The translations under genes and the position numbers were made by a program. The notes below the pieces were generated by a model. It was not told the DNA's origin, did not search any database, and worked only from the letters and a program-made list of their open reading frames with translations. This document shows, in pieces, positions 1 through 5,616 of a stretch of DNA of 15,468 bases. The stretch is taken from positions 1 through 15,468 of the forward strand of contig JBOFIT010000234.1 of NCBI GenBank assembly GCA_051650305.1, in the 5' to 3' direction. This DNA is from JBOFDK01 sp051650305. GTDB taxonomy: Bacteria > Bacillota > Clostridia > Lachnospirales > Cellulosilyticaceae. Positions within the stretch are counted from its first letter, which is position 1, and every line of letters starts with the position of its first letter.

Positions 1-93
1 ATTCTTCGCACAGAAGACTGTGAAAAGACCATTAAAACTTTAGAAGAAAAAAAGATGGAACTTGTAAAAGCAAATGATATTTATGAAATATAA
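1..93 (+). CDS. C-terminal end of a probable ACT-domain protein (partial)
   Basis: An open frame enters at base 1 and stops at the TAA at 91-93, giving 30 residues that begin ILRTEDCEK and end ANDIYEI. The pattern 'hydrophobic - R-[TV]-E-D - EK - I - L - KKMELV - IYEI' resembles the C-terminus of clostridial tandem-ACT-domain amino-acid-binding proteins, where a last beta strand is followed by an 'EKAIEVLKE-G-KL' helix and a final DEIY-like tail. Only the tail is visible, so the identity is an inference from a short match. The gene is followed directly by a shared terminator. Confidence 0.5.
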   Translation: MLRTEDCEKTIKTLEEKKMELVKANDIYEI

Positions 94-130
94 AAAACAG
101 CCCAAGGCATTATACCTTGGGCTGTTTTTT
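92..130. terminator. Bidirectional rho-independent terminator
   Basis: A 10-bp perfect stem (98-107 with 115-124, CAGCCCAAGG arm) has a 7-nt loop and is flanked by A6 on the left and T6 on the right. The U-tract therefore follows the hairpin on either strand. It ends the partial plus-strand gene and the convergent minus-strand symporter, whose stop codon at 129-131 lies in the T-run. Confidence 0.93.
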
Positions 131-1511
131 ATGCATCTATAGATGAAGAAGTATCCTTCGCAGGGTCTTCTAAATGTTTGAAGTATTTCTTCGTCTCAGA
201 GACTACCACACCGCTTAATGCGAGAAGAGCGATGAGATTTGGGAAGGCCATAAGTGCATTGACGATATCGGCAATAACCCAGATAAGTTCTAGTTTAAGG
301 AAGCCACCTAGTGCCACCATTGCGATAAAGATAATGCGGTATGGCAGGATGCCTTTGATACCAAATAAGAATTCAATACAACGCTCACCGTAGTAGTTCC
401 ATCCAAGTATCGTAGTAAAAGCAAAGAGTACGAGGCAGAGTGAAAGAACTGTCGCACCGACATTTCCAAAGAGAGAGCTGAAAGCTGTCTGTGTCATGAG
501 AGGTGCTTCTATATTACTATGCCATACGCCTGTAATGACGAGTGTAAGTCCAGTAAGTGTACAAATAATGATACTATCAATGAATGTTCCTGTCATAGAG
601 ATAAGTCCCTGCTCAGCTGGCCATTCTGTCTTTGCGGCAGCAGCGGCGATAGGTGCACTACCAAGTCCGGATTCATTAGAGAAGACACCACGTGCCACAC
701 CTTTACTGATAGCTTCCTTCATCACAGCACCTGCAAAACCACCAAGGGCAGCATGACCTGTAAAAGCGCTAGAAAAGATAAGTGCGAAAGCTTCAGGCAC
801 TTGCTTATAAGACACAGCTAAGATAATAAGACAAGCTGCGATATAGAAGAATGCCATGAAAGGTACCACTTTTGTGGATACTTTAGAAATGCTCTTGATA
901 CCACCAATAACAATGATTGCTACGATAATAGCAAGAAAGATAGCGATAATTTGAGGTGAGATGCCAGATAAACTATTGATACTACTTGTGATAGAGTTTA
1001 CTTGAGCAAAGGTACCGATGCCTAGAAGGGCTACAAGTACACCACTAAAAGCAAAGAATATAGCGAGTGGGCGCCATTTTTCACCCATACCATTAAGTAT
1101 GTAATACATAGGGCCACCAGACATATTGCCTTCTTCATCTACCTTACGGTATTTGATAGCTAATACACCTTCGGCATATTTGGTTGCCATACCTAAGAAA
1201 GCGGCAATCCACATCCAAAATAAAGCACCGGGTCCACCAGCAGCAATAGCAGTTGCTACACCGACGATATTTCCTGTACCTACAGTAGCTGCAAGTGCTG
1301 TACAAAGCGCACCAAAACTATTGATGTCACCTTTACCATCATTTTTAGCAGTAAAAATAAGTTTTAAAGCTTTGGGTAATTTGAAAACTTGAATAAGACC
1401 TAGGCGAATAGTAAGTAATAAACCTGTGCCTAGAAGTAAAGTGAGTAGGGGCCAGCCCCAAGCAATGTCGTTCATTGCCTTTGCGATTTGTAATACAGTT
1501 TCGTTGTTCAT
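129..1511 (-). CDS. alsT: AGCS-family Na+:alanine/glycine symporter (AlsT-like)
   Basis: This 460-aa, very hydrophobic integral membrane protein has about ten transmembrane segments. Family hallmarks are visible: the N-terminal GALCTALAATVGTGNIVGVA stretch (about 67-86), followed by GGPGALFWMW and the KYAEGVLAIKYR loop, a SGGPMYYI motif, and FSNESGLGSAPIAAAAA in the middle. AGCS proteins take up alanine or glycine with Na+ or H+. The length is normal and nothing is broken. The ATG at 1509-1511 is preceded by an AAAGGAG ribosome binding site about 7 nt away. The 5' leader carries a tandem glycine riboswitch, so glycine is a likely substrate or signal. The gene ends on the shared terminator. 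Confidence 0.93.
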   Translation of the reverse strand: MNNETVLQIAKAMNDIAWGWPLLTLLLGTGLLLTIRLGLIQVFKLPKALKLIFTAKNDGKGDINSFGALCTALAATVGTGNIVGVATAIAAGGPGALFWMWIAAFLGMATKYAEGVLAIKYRKVDEEGNMSGGPMYYILNGMGEKWRPLAIFFAFSGVLVALLGIGTFAQVNSITSSINSLSGISPQIIAIFLAIIVAIIVIGGIKSISKVSTKVVPFMAFFYIAACLIILAVSYKQVPEAFALIFSSAFTGHAALGGFAGAVMKEAISKGVARGVFSNESGLGSAPIAAAAAKTEWPAEQGLISMTGTFIDSIIICTLTGLTLVITGVWHSNIEAPLMTQTAFSSLFGNVGATVLSLCLVLFAFTTILGWNYYGERCIEFLFGIKGILPYRIIFIAMVALGGFLKLELIWVIADIVNALMAFPNLIALLALSGVVVSETKKYFKHLEDPAKDTSSSIDA

Positions 1512-1517
1512 AAGATA

Positions 1518-1553
1518 TCTCCTTTTATTTTGGTTTGTTCTCCGAATAAAAGG
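1518..1553 (-). promoter_or_regulatory. Hairpin covering the alsT ribosome binding site
   Basis: In the minus-strand RNA, CCUUUUAUU (1553 to 1545) is a perfect complement of AAUAAAAGG (1529 to 1521), leaving a 15-nt loop. The right arm contains the first part of the AAAAGGAG Shine-Dalgarno sequence, so folding would hide it. The upstream AUCCCU (1556 to 1551), which shares three bases with the hairpin, also complements AGGGAU (1596 to 1591) at the 3' end of the second glycine aptamer. That gives two exclusive folds. The pairings are seen in the sequence; the switch role is inferred. Confidence 0.55.
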
Positions 1554-1590
1554 GATAGGGAAATAAATTAAGTTGTCAAAAAAACTAGAA

Positions 1591-1766
1591 ATCCCTGTCC
1601 TTTTGCCTGAGAGTTTGAGCTAAAAAATTAGCCTTGCCCCTTCGGCGCTTGCTTAATGCAAGTCTCTCCAGAGGTCCGTCGACTTTGCAGTCCCACTTGA
1701 AATCAAGTACCTGAGAGCGTTACTCCTTCGGTAGTCACAAGGACTTCTTCTACAAAGCGTCAACCG
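1591..1766 (-). ncRNA. Tandem glycine riboswitch (gcvT element)
   Basis: The minus strand reads through two aptamers. The promoter-proximal one (about 1757 to 1683) has P1 arms CUUUGUAG and CUGCAAAG, with an ACCGAAGGAGUAACG core and CUCUCAGGUA. The second (about 1673 to 1593) has CUCUGGAGAG, the hallmark GCCGAAGGGGCAA, and CUCUCAGGCAAAAGGACAG. They are joined by a linker of about 9 nt (1674-1682). Leader GUUGAC (1764 to 1759) can pair with GUCGAC across the linker (1683 to 1678), as in the known leader-linker duplex of tandem glycine riboswitches. The element sits between the promoter and the AGCS symporter gene. Confidence 0.93.
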
Positions 1767-1778
1767 GTGTATTACTAT

Positions 1779-1807
1779 ATTATAGCAAAATACTCACTAC
1801 TTCAAGA
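1779..1807 (-). promoter_or_regulatory. Sigma-A promoter of the riboswitch-alsT unit
   Basis: On the minus strand there is a perfect TATAAT (1784 to 1779) just upstream of the riboswitch leader. A weak -35 (TCTTGA, 1807 to 1802) is 17 bp away. The -10 is convincing by sequence and position; the -35 is not. Confidence 0.65.
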
Positions 1808-1841
1808 AAAAATTAAGATACTAGCACCAAAGGAGTATACA

Positions 1842-1892
1842 ATGTATAATGAAGATAATGATTCTATACGAAGGAGAAAATATGTCGATTAA
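1842..1892 (+). CDS. 16-codon leader ORF overlapping the next gene
   Basis: ATG at 1842 has its own AAAGGAG site at 1829-1835 and encodes a 16-residue, charged peptide (MYNEDNDSIRRRKYVD) that stops at 1890-1892. It runs through the ribosome binding site and start codon of the 494-aa gene (1882) in another frame, overlapping it by 11 nt. This is the layout of translational coupling. Whether the peptide matters or only its translation does is unknown. Confidence 0.45.
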   Translation: MYNEDNDSIRRRKYVD

Positions 1893-3366
1893 AGAAAAAG
1901 TAAATCAGATAAAGGAACAAGTTGCTCAGTTGTTCGATGAAAATAAAAAAATATTATTAATAGGCATGGGTGTCCTCGTTGTTACGATGCTTACTTTATT
2001 AAATATACATCTTTTTCAAATGAGTTATTATACGATGAAAGATGATACAGAAAAAGTAATCACAATTCTTGCAAAGGATGTGCAAAAGGATTTCAGACAG
2101 GATGACTGGTACTTTCAAAAAGGGATTAACTATCTTAGCAATACGTTAGAAGAAGAACAAAGCAAGGCGTTCTTAGAAAATAACTTTAAGTACTTTAATG
2201 AAGAAATCCAAAAAAACATTATAAAAGCATACAATAGTCAAGCACTCATATTCAAGCAGCAGATAGACGTCTTTACAGCTATTACAGTAAGTGAGAATAC
2301 AGATGACTATGCTAAATATATGAAGAGAGTACCTATAGAGGAAATTGAAAAGGGACTCAAATTTTATCTGACAGAAGCGCCAAAGCTTACACAAGATACG
2401 GTAGATAAAGTTTATAAGATTGTAAGTCTACAAAGAAATAAATTACCTTTGAAACTCTTCAAAATCAATGCTTATGAACTCATGAGTTTTCCTCATAATG
2501 GAGATGTAAATGCAGCCTCTCTGCGATTACTTGATTTTATAGAGCCTGAAGCCATTCGCAAAAGTTTATTTGATGAACTTAAGACAAAGCCAATAGAACT
2601 TGATTTGTTTGGTATGTGGGTAGATGTACTTTACAAAAAGAAGATTATCTCTACTACAGAATATGCAAGCTTTACAAGTAGTTACGGTAATATTAAGCGT
2701 ATGCAAGAGCAATATAAGCAGGTGCTTCTTCAGGAAGTTGATGTATACAACATCAAGCAAATGATAGATGTACAGACTGAAGAGGTAGTCGCAAAGGTAG
2801 GAAAGCTTACTAAAGAAATAGAAGTCATTGATGCACAAATCCAGCAAGATACAGAAACCCTTAATAAACTTGCAAATTATAAAGAGGTAGAACTCTATGT
2901 GCTGGATCAATACGACAATGGTGATTATGAAGTAGCGATACCGGAGAGAAGCTGGCTATTCGGTACTTATAAGCCTGGTAATCAGCGTTTAAGACTTAAG
3001 ATAACGGCTAGTAAAGTAGAGAATCAAGGGGTTAGAAGTTTTGATGTCTATAACAAAGGTAAAAGTCAAGATGGTCTACCTTACTATGTAGAAGTATCGG
3101 CAGAGCAGAAAGCGGAGATTTCGGCACTAGGAAAGAAAATCAATGAGGCAAGGGCAATAGTAGTAGAAAAACAAAAAATGATTGAAACCCATACACAAGA
3201 AATTGATCATATACGCAAGACGAATAATTACGATCAAACCTTACTAGCTATTGAAGAGATAGACCATAAGAAAGCGAATCTAGAAATTGAAATTAAAAAA
3301 GAGAAGTTACTTATCCAGAATCTTTTCCAAATAGGGGAACTTATTGTAGAGAATAAAAAACAATAA
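1882..3366 (+). CDS. Membrane-anchored coiled-coil protein of unknown function
   Basis: I do not recognise the family. The frame is open from an ATG at 1849, but I place the start at the ATG at 1882 because AAGGAG lies at 1871-1876 with ideal spacing; this gives 494 aa. A short charged N-terminus is followed by one transmembrane segment (about residues 24-45). An alpha-helical region then runs to about residue 275. A predicted coiled coil (about 276-335) precedes a small beta-like region (about 339-405, with Y, D, W and G residues), and a second coiled coil covers about 408-480. By charge the bulk is probably outside, like an extracytoplasmic helical protein, but no enzyme motif is visible. 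The next gene, 62 nt downstream, encodes a ferredoxin that may be co-transcribed. Confidence 0.8.
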   Translation: MSIKEKVNQIKEQVAQLFDENKKILLIGMGVLVVTMLTLLNIHLFQMSYYTMKDDTEKVITILAKDVQKDFRQDDWYFQKGINYLSNTLEEEQSKAFLENNFKYFNEEIQKNIIKAYNSQALIFKQQIDVFTAITVSENTDDYAKYMKRVPIEEIEKGLKFYLTEAPKLTQDTVDKVYKIVSLQRNKLPLKLFKINAYELMSFPHNGDVNAASLRLLDFIEPEAIRKSLFDELKTKPIELDLFGMWVDVLYKKKIISTTEYASFTSSYGNIKRMQEQYKQVLLQEVDVYNIKQMIDVQTEEVVAKVGKLTKEIEVIDAQIQQDTETLNKLANYKEVELYVLDQYDNGDYEVAIPERSWLFGTYKPGNQRLRLKITASKVENQGVRSFDVYNKGKSQDGLPYYVEVSAEQKAEISALGKKINEARAIVVEKQKMIETHTQEIDHIRKTNNYDQTLLAIEEIDHKKANLEIEIKKEKLLIQNLFQIGELIVENKKQ

Positions 3367-3374
3367 GGTATAAT
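3344..3374 (+). promoter_or_regulatory. Candidate internal promoter for the ferredoxin gene
   Basis: A perfect TATAAT (3369-3374) lies 54 nt before the ferredoxin start. The best -35 is TTGTAG (3344-3349) with a long 19-bp spacer, so this is a weak candidate. Read-through from the upstream gene is equally possible. Confidence 0.35.
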
Positions 3375-3428
3375 GTGAAAAAAACAGGGGAATATAAAAG
3401 AGATTTCAATTTTAGAGGAGGTTATCTT

Positions 3429-3617
3429 ATGAAAGCAATAGTTAATCAAGATGTCTGTATCGGATGTGGTTTATGTGCAGCTACATGCCCAGAAGTATTT
3501 AGTATGGGGGATGATGGTCTGGCAAAGGCTATAAATGATGATATTCCAGATGAGCATGAAAGTGTAGCAGAAGATGCAAGAGATGGTTGTCCAGTAGCGG
3601 CAATTGATATCGAATAA
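3429..3617 (+). CDS. Single-cluster [4Fe-4S] ferredoxin
   Basis: The frame extends upstream to 3375, but AGAGGAGG at 3414-3421 sets the start at the ATG at 3429, giving 62 aa. This is a soluble low-potential electron carrier of the Thermotoga maritima type. Cluster ligands are C10, C13 and C16 in CIGCGLC and C54 in DGCP. C20 is the extra cysteine that forms a disulfide with C43 in the Thermotoga protein; here the C43 partner is absent (E43). The middle loop is acidic (GDDG, INDDIPDEHES). It follows the coiled-coil gene and ends at a strong terminator. The partner enzyme cannot be told from this context. Confidence 0.93.
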   Translation: MKAIVNQDVCIGCGLCAATCPEVFSMGDDGLAKAINDDIPDEHESVAEDARDGCPVAAIDIE

Positions 3618-3620
3618 ATA

Positions 3621-3668
3621 AAAAGGGAATGCTATAAAACTATTGGAAGTTTTATAGCATTCCCTTTT
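3621..3668. terminator. Bidirectional terminator between ferredoxin and degV
   Basis: A perfect 20-bp stem (3621-3640 with 3649-3668) has an 8-nt loop. Its outer ends are A4 and T4, so it can serve both convergent genes. Confidence 0.9.
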
Positions 3669-3671
3669 GGA

Positions 3672-4520
3672 TTACTTCGAAGGTTCTTCAAGTAGAGCAA
3701 AGCCTACTACACCAGGACCTGTATGGATACCCATAGAAGGGCCTACAGTTTGTAAAGATAGTTCTAGTAAATTTGGATGGTTTTCTAATTCTTTCATAAG
3801 GGCTAAGCCTTCTTCATAAGCTGCACCTTGTAGTACCCAAAGACGACAAGGACCTTTATCAAGATAAGAAAGAATAATGTTTTTTACTTTATTAATAGCT
3901 TGCTTTTTACCACGTGCTTTAGCATAGCTATAAAGTACACCTTCTTCATTATAAGAGATAATAGGTCGTAAGCTGAGGAGTTCACCAAGTGTTGCAGTTA
4001 CTTTTCCTATACGACCACCTTTTTTTAAATACTCAAGGGTATCTAAAGCAATGTAGCCATGTGTTCTTTTGCGAACATCTTCTAATTCAGAGATGACTTC
4101 ATCAAAAGAAAGACCTTTTGCAATCAGTTTACTAATTTCTAATGCCATAACACCTTGAGGGTAGCCTAATGCTTTAGAATCAAAGATGTAATGAGGCACA
4201 TCTTTATCTTCCATCATAAGACGGATAGCATTATGTGTACCAGAAAGATTAGAAGACACAGTTACAATGATAAAATGGGTATAACCTTCCGCTTTGAGTT
4301 CAGAAATTACATTTTCACAGTACTGAAAATCTGGTAGAGAAGTACTAGGTATTTCTTGTGCTAAACTCTCATATAATTCTTCAGCAGATATTTCGATTTT
4401 GTCTAGATATTCTTTGTTTTTATAAATGACACGGATTGGAAACATTGAGATATTAAACTTTTCTAATGAATCCTGCGTTAAATCACAACAGCTGTCGGTA
4501 ATTAAAGCGATTTTTTCCAA
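3672..4520 (-). CDS. DegV family fatty-acid-binding protein
   Basis: This is a 282-aa DegV (EDD-fold) protein. The family binds a fatty acid and in Firmicutes can hand it to fatty-acid kinase (FakA). Visible family features are an N-terminal beta strand with ITDSCCDL, an SLPDF segment, TVSSNLSGTHNA (head-group binding region), DSKALGYPQG, and the conserved YLKKGGRIGKVTATLGELLSLRPII block. An upstream in-frame ATG (4568) would add 16 residues. However, AAAGGAGG (4534 to 4527) sits 6 nt before a TTG codon (4520 to 4518), and the conserved domain begins there, so TTG is the likely start. No FakA gene is nearby. The length is normal. Confidence 0.93.
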   Translation of the reverse strand: MEKIALITDSCCDLTQDSLEKFNISMFPIRVIYKNKEYLDKIEISAEELYESLAQEIPSTSLPDFQYCENVISELKAEGYTHFIIVTVSSNLSGTHNAIRLMMEDKDVPHYIFDSKALGYPQGVMALEISKLIAKGLSFDEVISELEDVRKRTHGYIALDTLEYLKKGGRIGKVTATLGELLSLRPIISYNEEGVLYSYAKARGKKQAINKVKNIILSYLDKGPCRLWVLQGAAYEEGLALMKELENHPNLLELSLQTVGPSMGIHTGPGVVGFALLEEPSK

Positions 4521-4604
4521 GTTAAGCCTCCTTTTATAAGCCTTGAGAGTTATGCATGAAGAAGCCATAACTATATTTTAAGTGCTTTTAGTATATTCAA
4601 TGCA

Positions 4605-4633
4605 TGTATAGAAAAAATGTCGAAATTAGACAA
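4605..4633 (-). promoter_or_regulatory. Probable promoter of degV
   Basis: The minus strand has TTGTCT (4633 to 4628), a 17-bp spacer, then TATACA (4610 to 4605). It lies about 85 nt upstream of the TTG start. Confidence 0.55.
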
Positions 4634-4744
4634 GTTAAATTCTAACATAGGAAACTAGTTTATGTCATCAAAAGCTTCTATTAAAAAGTAAATCTACATA
4701 ATAACAGATAAGATAAAAAAATAAAAAAAACTTTTGAGAAACTG

Positions 4745-4773
4745 TTGACACTATCAAATTACTTAGATATAAT
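4745..4773 (+). promoter_or_regulatory. Consensus sigma-A promoter of the rubrerythrin gene
   Basis: There is a perfect TTGACA (4745-4750), a 17-bp spacer, and a perfect TATAAT (4768-4773). This is the strongest promoter in the window and fits an abundant oxidative-stress protein. Confidence 0.92.
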
Positions 4774-4784
4774 AATCATGTAAT

Positions 4785-4797
4785 AGTAATTATTACT
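4785..4797 (+). promoter_or_regulatory. Palindromic operator candidate (PerR-like) downstream of the rbr -10
   Basis: AGTAAT-T-ATTACT is a perfect 6-1-6 palindrome starting 12 bp after the -10. It matches the core of the PerR box (TTATAAT-T-ATTATAA) at 10 of 15 positions. PerR-controlled rubrerythrins are known in clostridia. The fit is suggestive only. Confidence 0.45.
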
Positions 4798-4851
4798 TGC
4801 AGAGATTTCAAAAAAATTATTATATAAATTAAAAAAGTGGAGGGAATTGTT

Positions 4852-5400
4852 ATGAAAAAATTCGTTTGTACAGTATGTGGTTATGTTCATGAGGGAGACC
4901 AAGCACCAGATCAATGTCCAGTATGTAAAGTAGGAGCTGATAAGTTCAAAGAGCAAGCTACTGAAGGTTTACAATGGGCTGATGAGCACGTAGTAGGTGT
5001 AGCTAAAGGTGTAGATGAAAGAATCATCGAAGGTTTAAGAGCTAACTTCGAAGGGGAATGTGCAGAAGTAGGTATGTACTTAGCAATGGCTAGAGTTGCA
5101 CATAGAGAAGGATTCCCTGAAATCGGTCTTTACTGGGAAAAAGCAGCTTATGAAGAAGCAGAGCATGCTGCTAAATTCGCTGAATTACTTGGCGAAGTAT
5201 TAACAGATTCAACAAAGAAAAACTTAGAAATGCGTGTAGCTGCTGAAAATGGTGCTACAGCTGGTAAAAAAGAGCTTGCAACACTTGCTAAACAATTAGG
5301 TTTAGATGCTGTTCATGATACAGTACATGAAATGGCTAAAGACGAAGCGCGTCACGGTAAAGCATTCGAAGGTTTATTAAACAGATACTTCGGTAAATAA
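4852..5400 (+). CDS. Reverse rubrerythrin (N-terminal rubredoxin domain)
   Basis: This 182-aa non-haem iron peroxidase reduces hydrogen peroxide (and oxygen) in the cytoplasm of anaerobes. The domain order is reversed relative to classical rubrerythrin. Residues 1-35 form a rubredoxin-like Fe(Cys)4 site (CTVCGY and CPVCK). Residues about 45-182 form a four-helix diiron domain with ligands in FEGECAEVGMY, EEAEH, MRVAAEN and DEARH. The frame opens at 4837, but GGAGGG at 4839-4844 fits the ATG at 4852, where the CxxC domain starts. The gene has its own consensus promoter with a PerR-like site and its own terminator, so it is monocistronic. Codon use looks like that of a highly expressed gene. 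Confidence 0.95.
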   Translation: MKKFVCTVCGYVHEGDQAPDQCPVCKVGADKFKEQATEGLQWADEHVVGVAKGVDERIIEGLRANFEGECAEVGMYLAMARVAHREGFPEIGLYWEKAAYEEAEHAAKFAELLGEVLTDSTKKNLEMRVAAENGATAGKKELATLAKQLGLDAVHDTVHEMAKDEARHGKAFEGLLNRYFGK

Positions 5401-5419
5401 GAATAATAACAAAATAGAG

Positions 5420-5460
5420 ACGCTAACAATAGGTAAAAACCTACTGTTAGCGTTTTTTTT
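5420..5460 (+). terminator. Terminator of the rubrerythrin gene
   Basis: A stem of 14 positions with one mismatch (ACGCTAACA-A-TAGG with its partner, 5420-5433 and 5440-5453) has a 6-nt loop and is followed by a run of T residues. Confidence 0.93.
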
Positions 5461-5466
5461 ATATTA

Positions 5467-5505
5467 GGACAAAAGTAGGGACAAATGTCACTAAATAAAG
5501 GGACA
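5467..5505 (+). repeat. Three direct GGACAA repeats upstream of the GH18 chitinase gene
   Basis: GGACAA occurs at 5467-5472, 5479-5484 and 5500-5505; the last two are GGGACAA. The middle copy continues into a near-palindrome, GGGACA-AA-TGTCAC. They lie just upstream of the probable -35 of the chitinase gene and could be regulator binding sites. No known consensus is recognised. Confidence 0.4.
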
Positions 5506-5514
5506 ATCCTCTCG

Positions 5515-5544
5515 TGTACAAGGGATATAACCTCTTTATATAAT
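5515..5544 (+). promoter_or_regulatory. Probable promoter of the GH18 chitinase gene
   Basis: TATAAT (5539-5544) is 18 bp downstream of TGTACA (5515-5520). A small CGAA-loop hairpin (5550-5563, arms TATCT and AGATA) follows in the transcript. The ribosome binding site AAGGAGG is at 5604-5610. Confidence 0.5.
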
Positions 5545-5616
5545 TATGCTATCTCGAAAGATACGTGAAAAATAAAGCACACAAGATAAATATAAGCATA
5601 TATAAGGAGGACAATT

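Noticed and set aside
178..1392. Several plus-strand open frames inside the symporter gene
   Set aside because: They are antisense to a clearly conserved membrane transporter, lack ribosome binding sites, and their translations resemble no protein.
3375..3428. Longer N-terminus for the ferredoxin (start at 3375)
   Set aside because: It would contain the AGAGGAGG site as coding sequence, and ferredoxins of this type start two to four residues before the first strand, as the ATG at 3429 gives.
4521..4568. ATG start at 4568 for the DegV gene
   Set aside because: A perfect AAAGGAGG lies between it and the conserved domain, 6 nt before the TTG at 4520; the extra 16 residues do not belong to the family.
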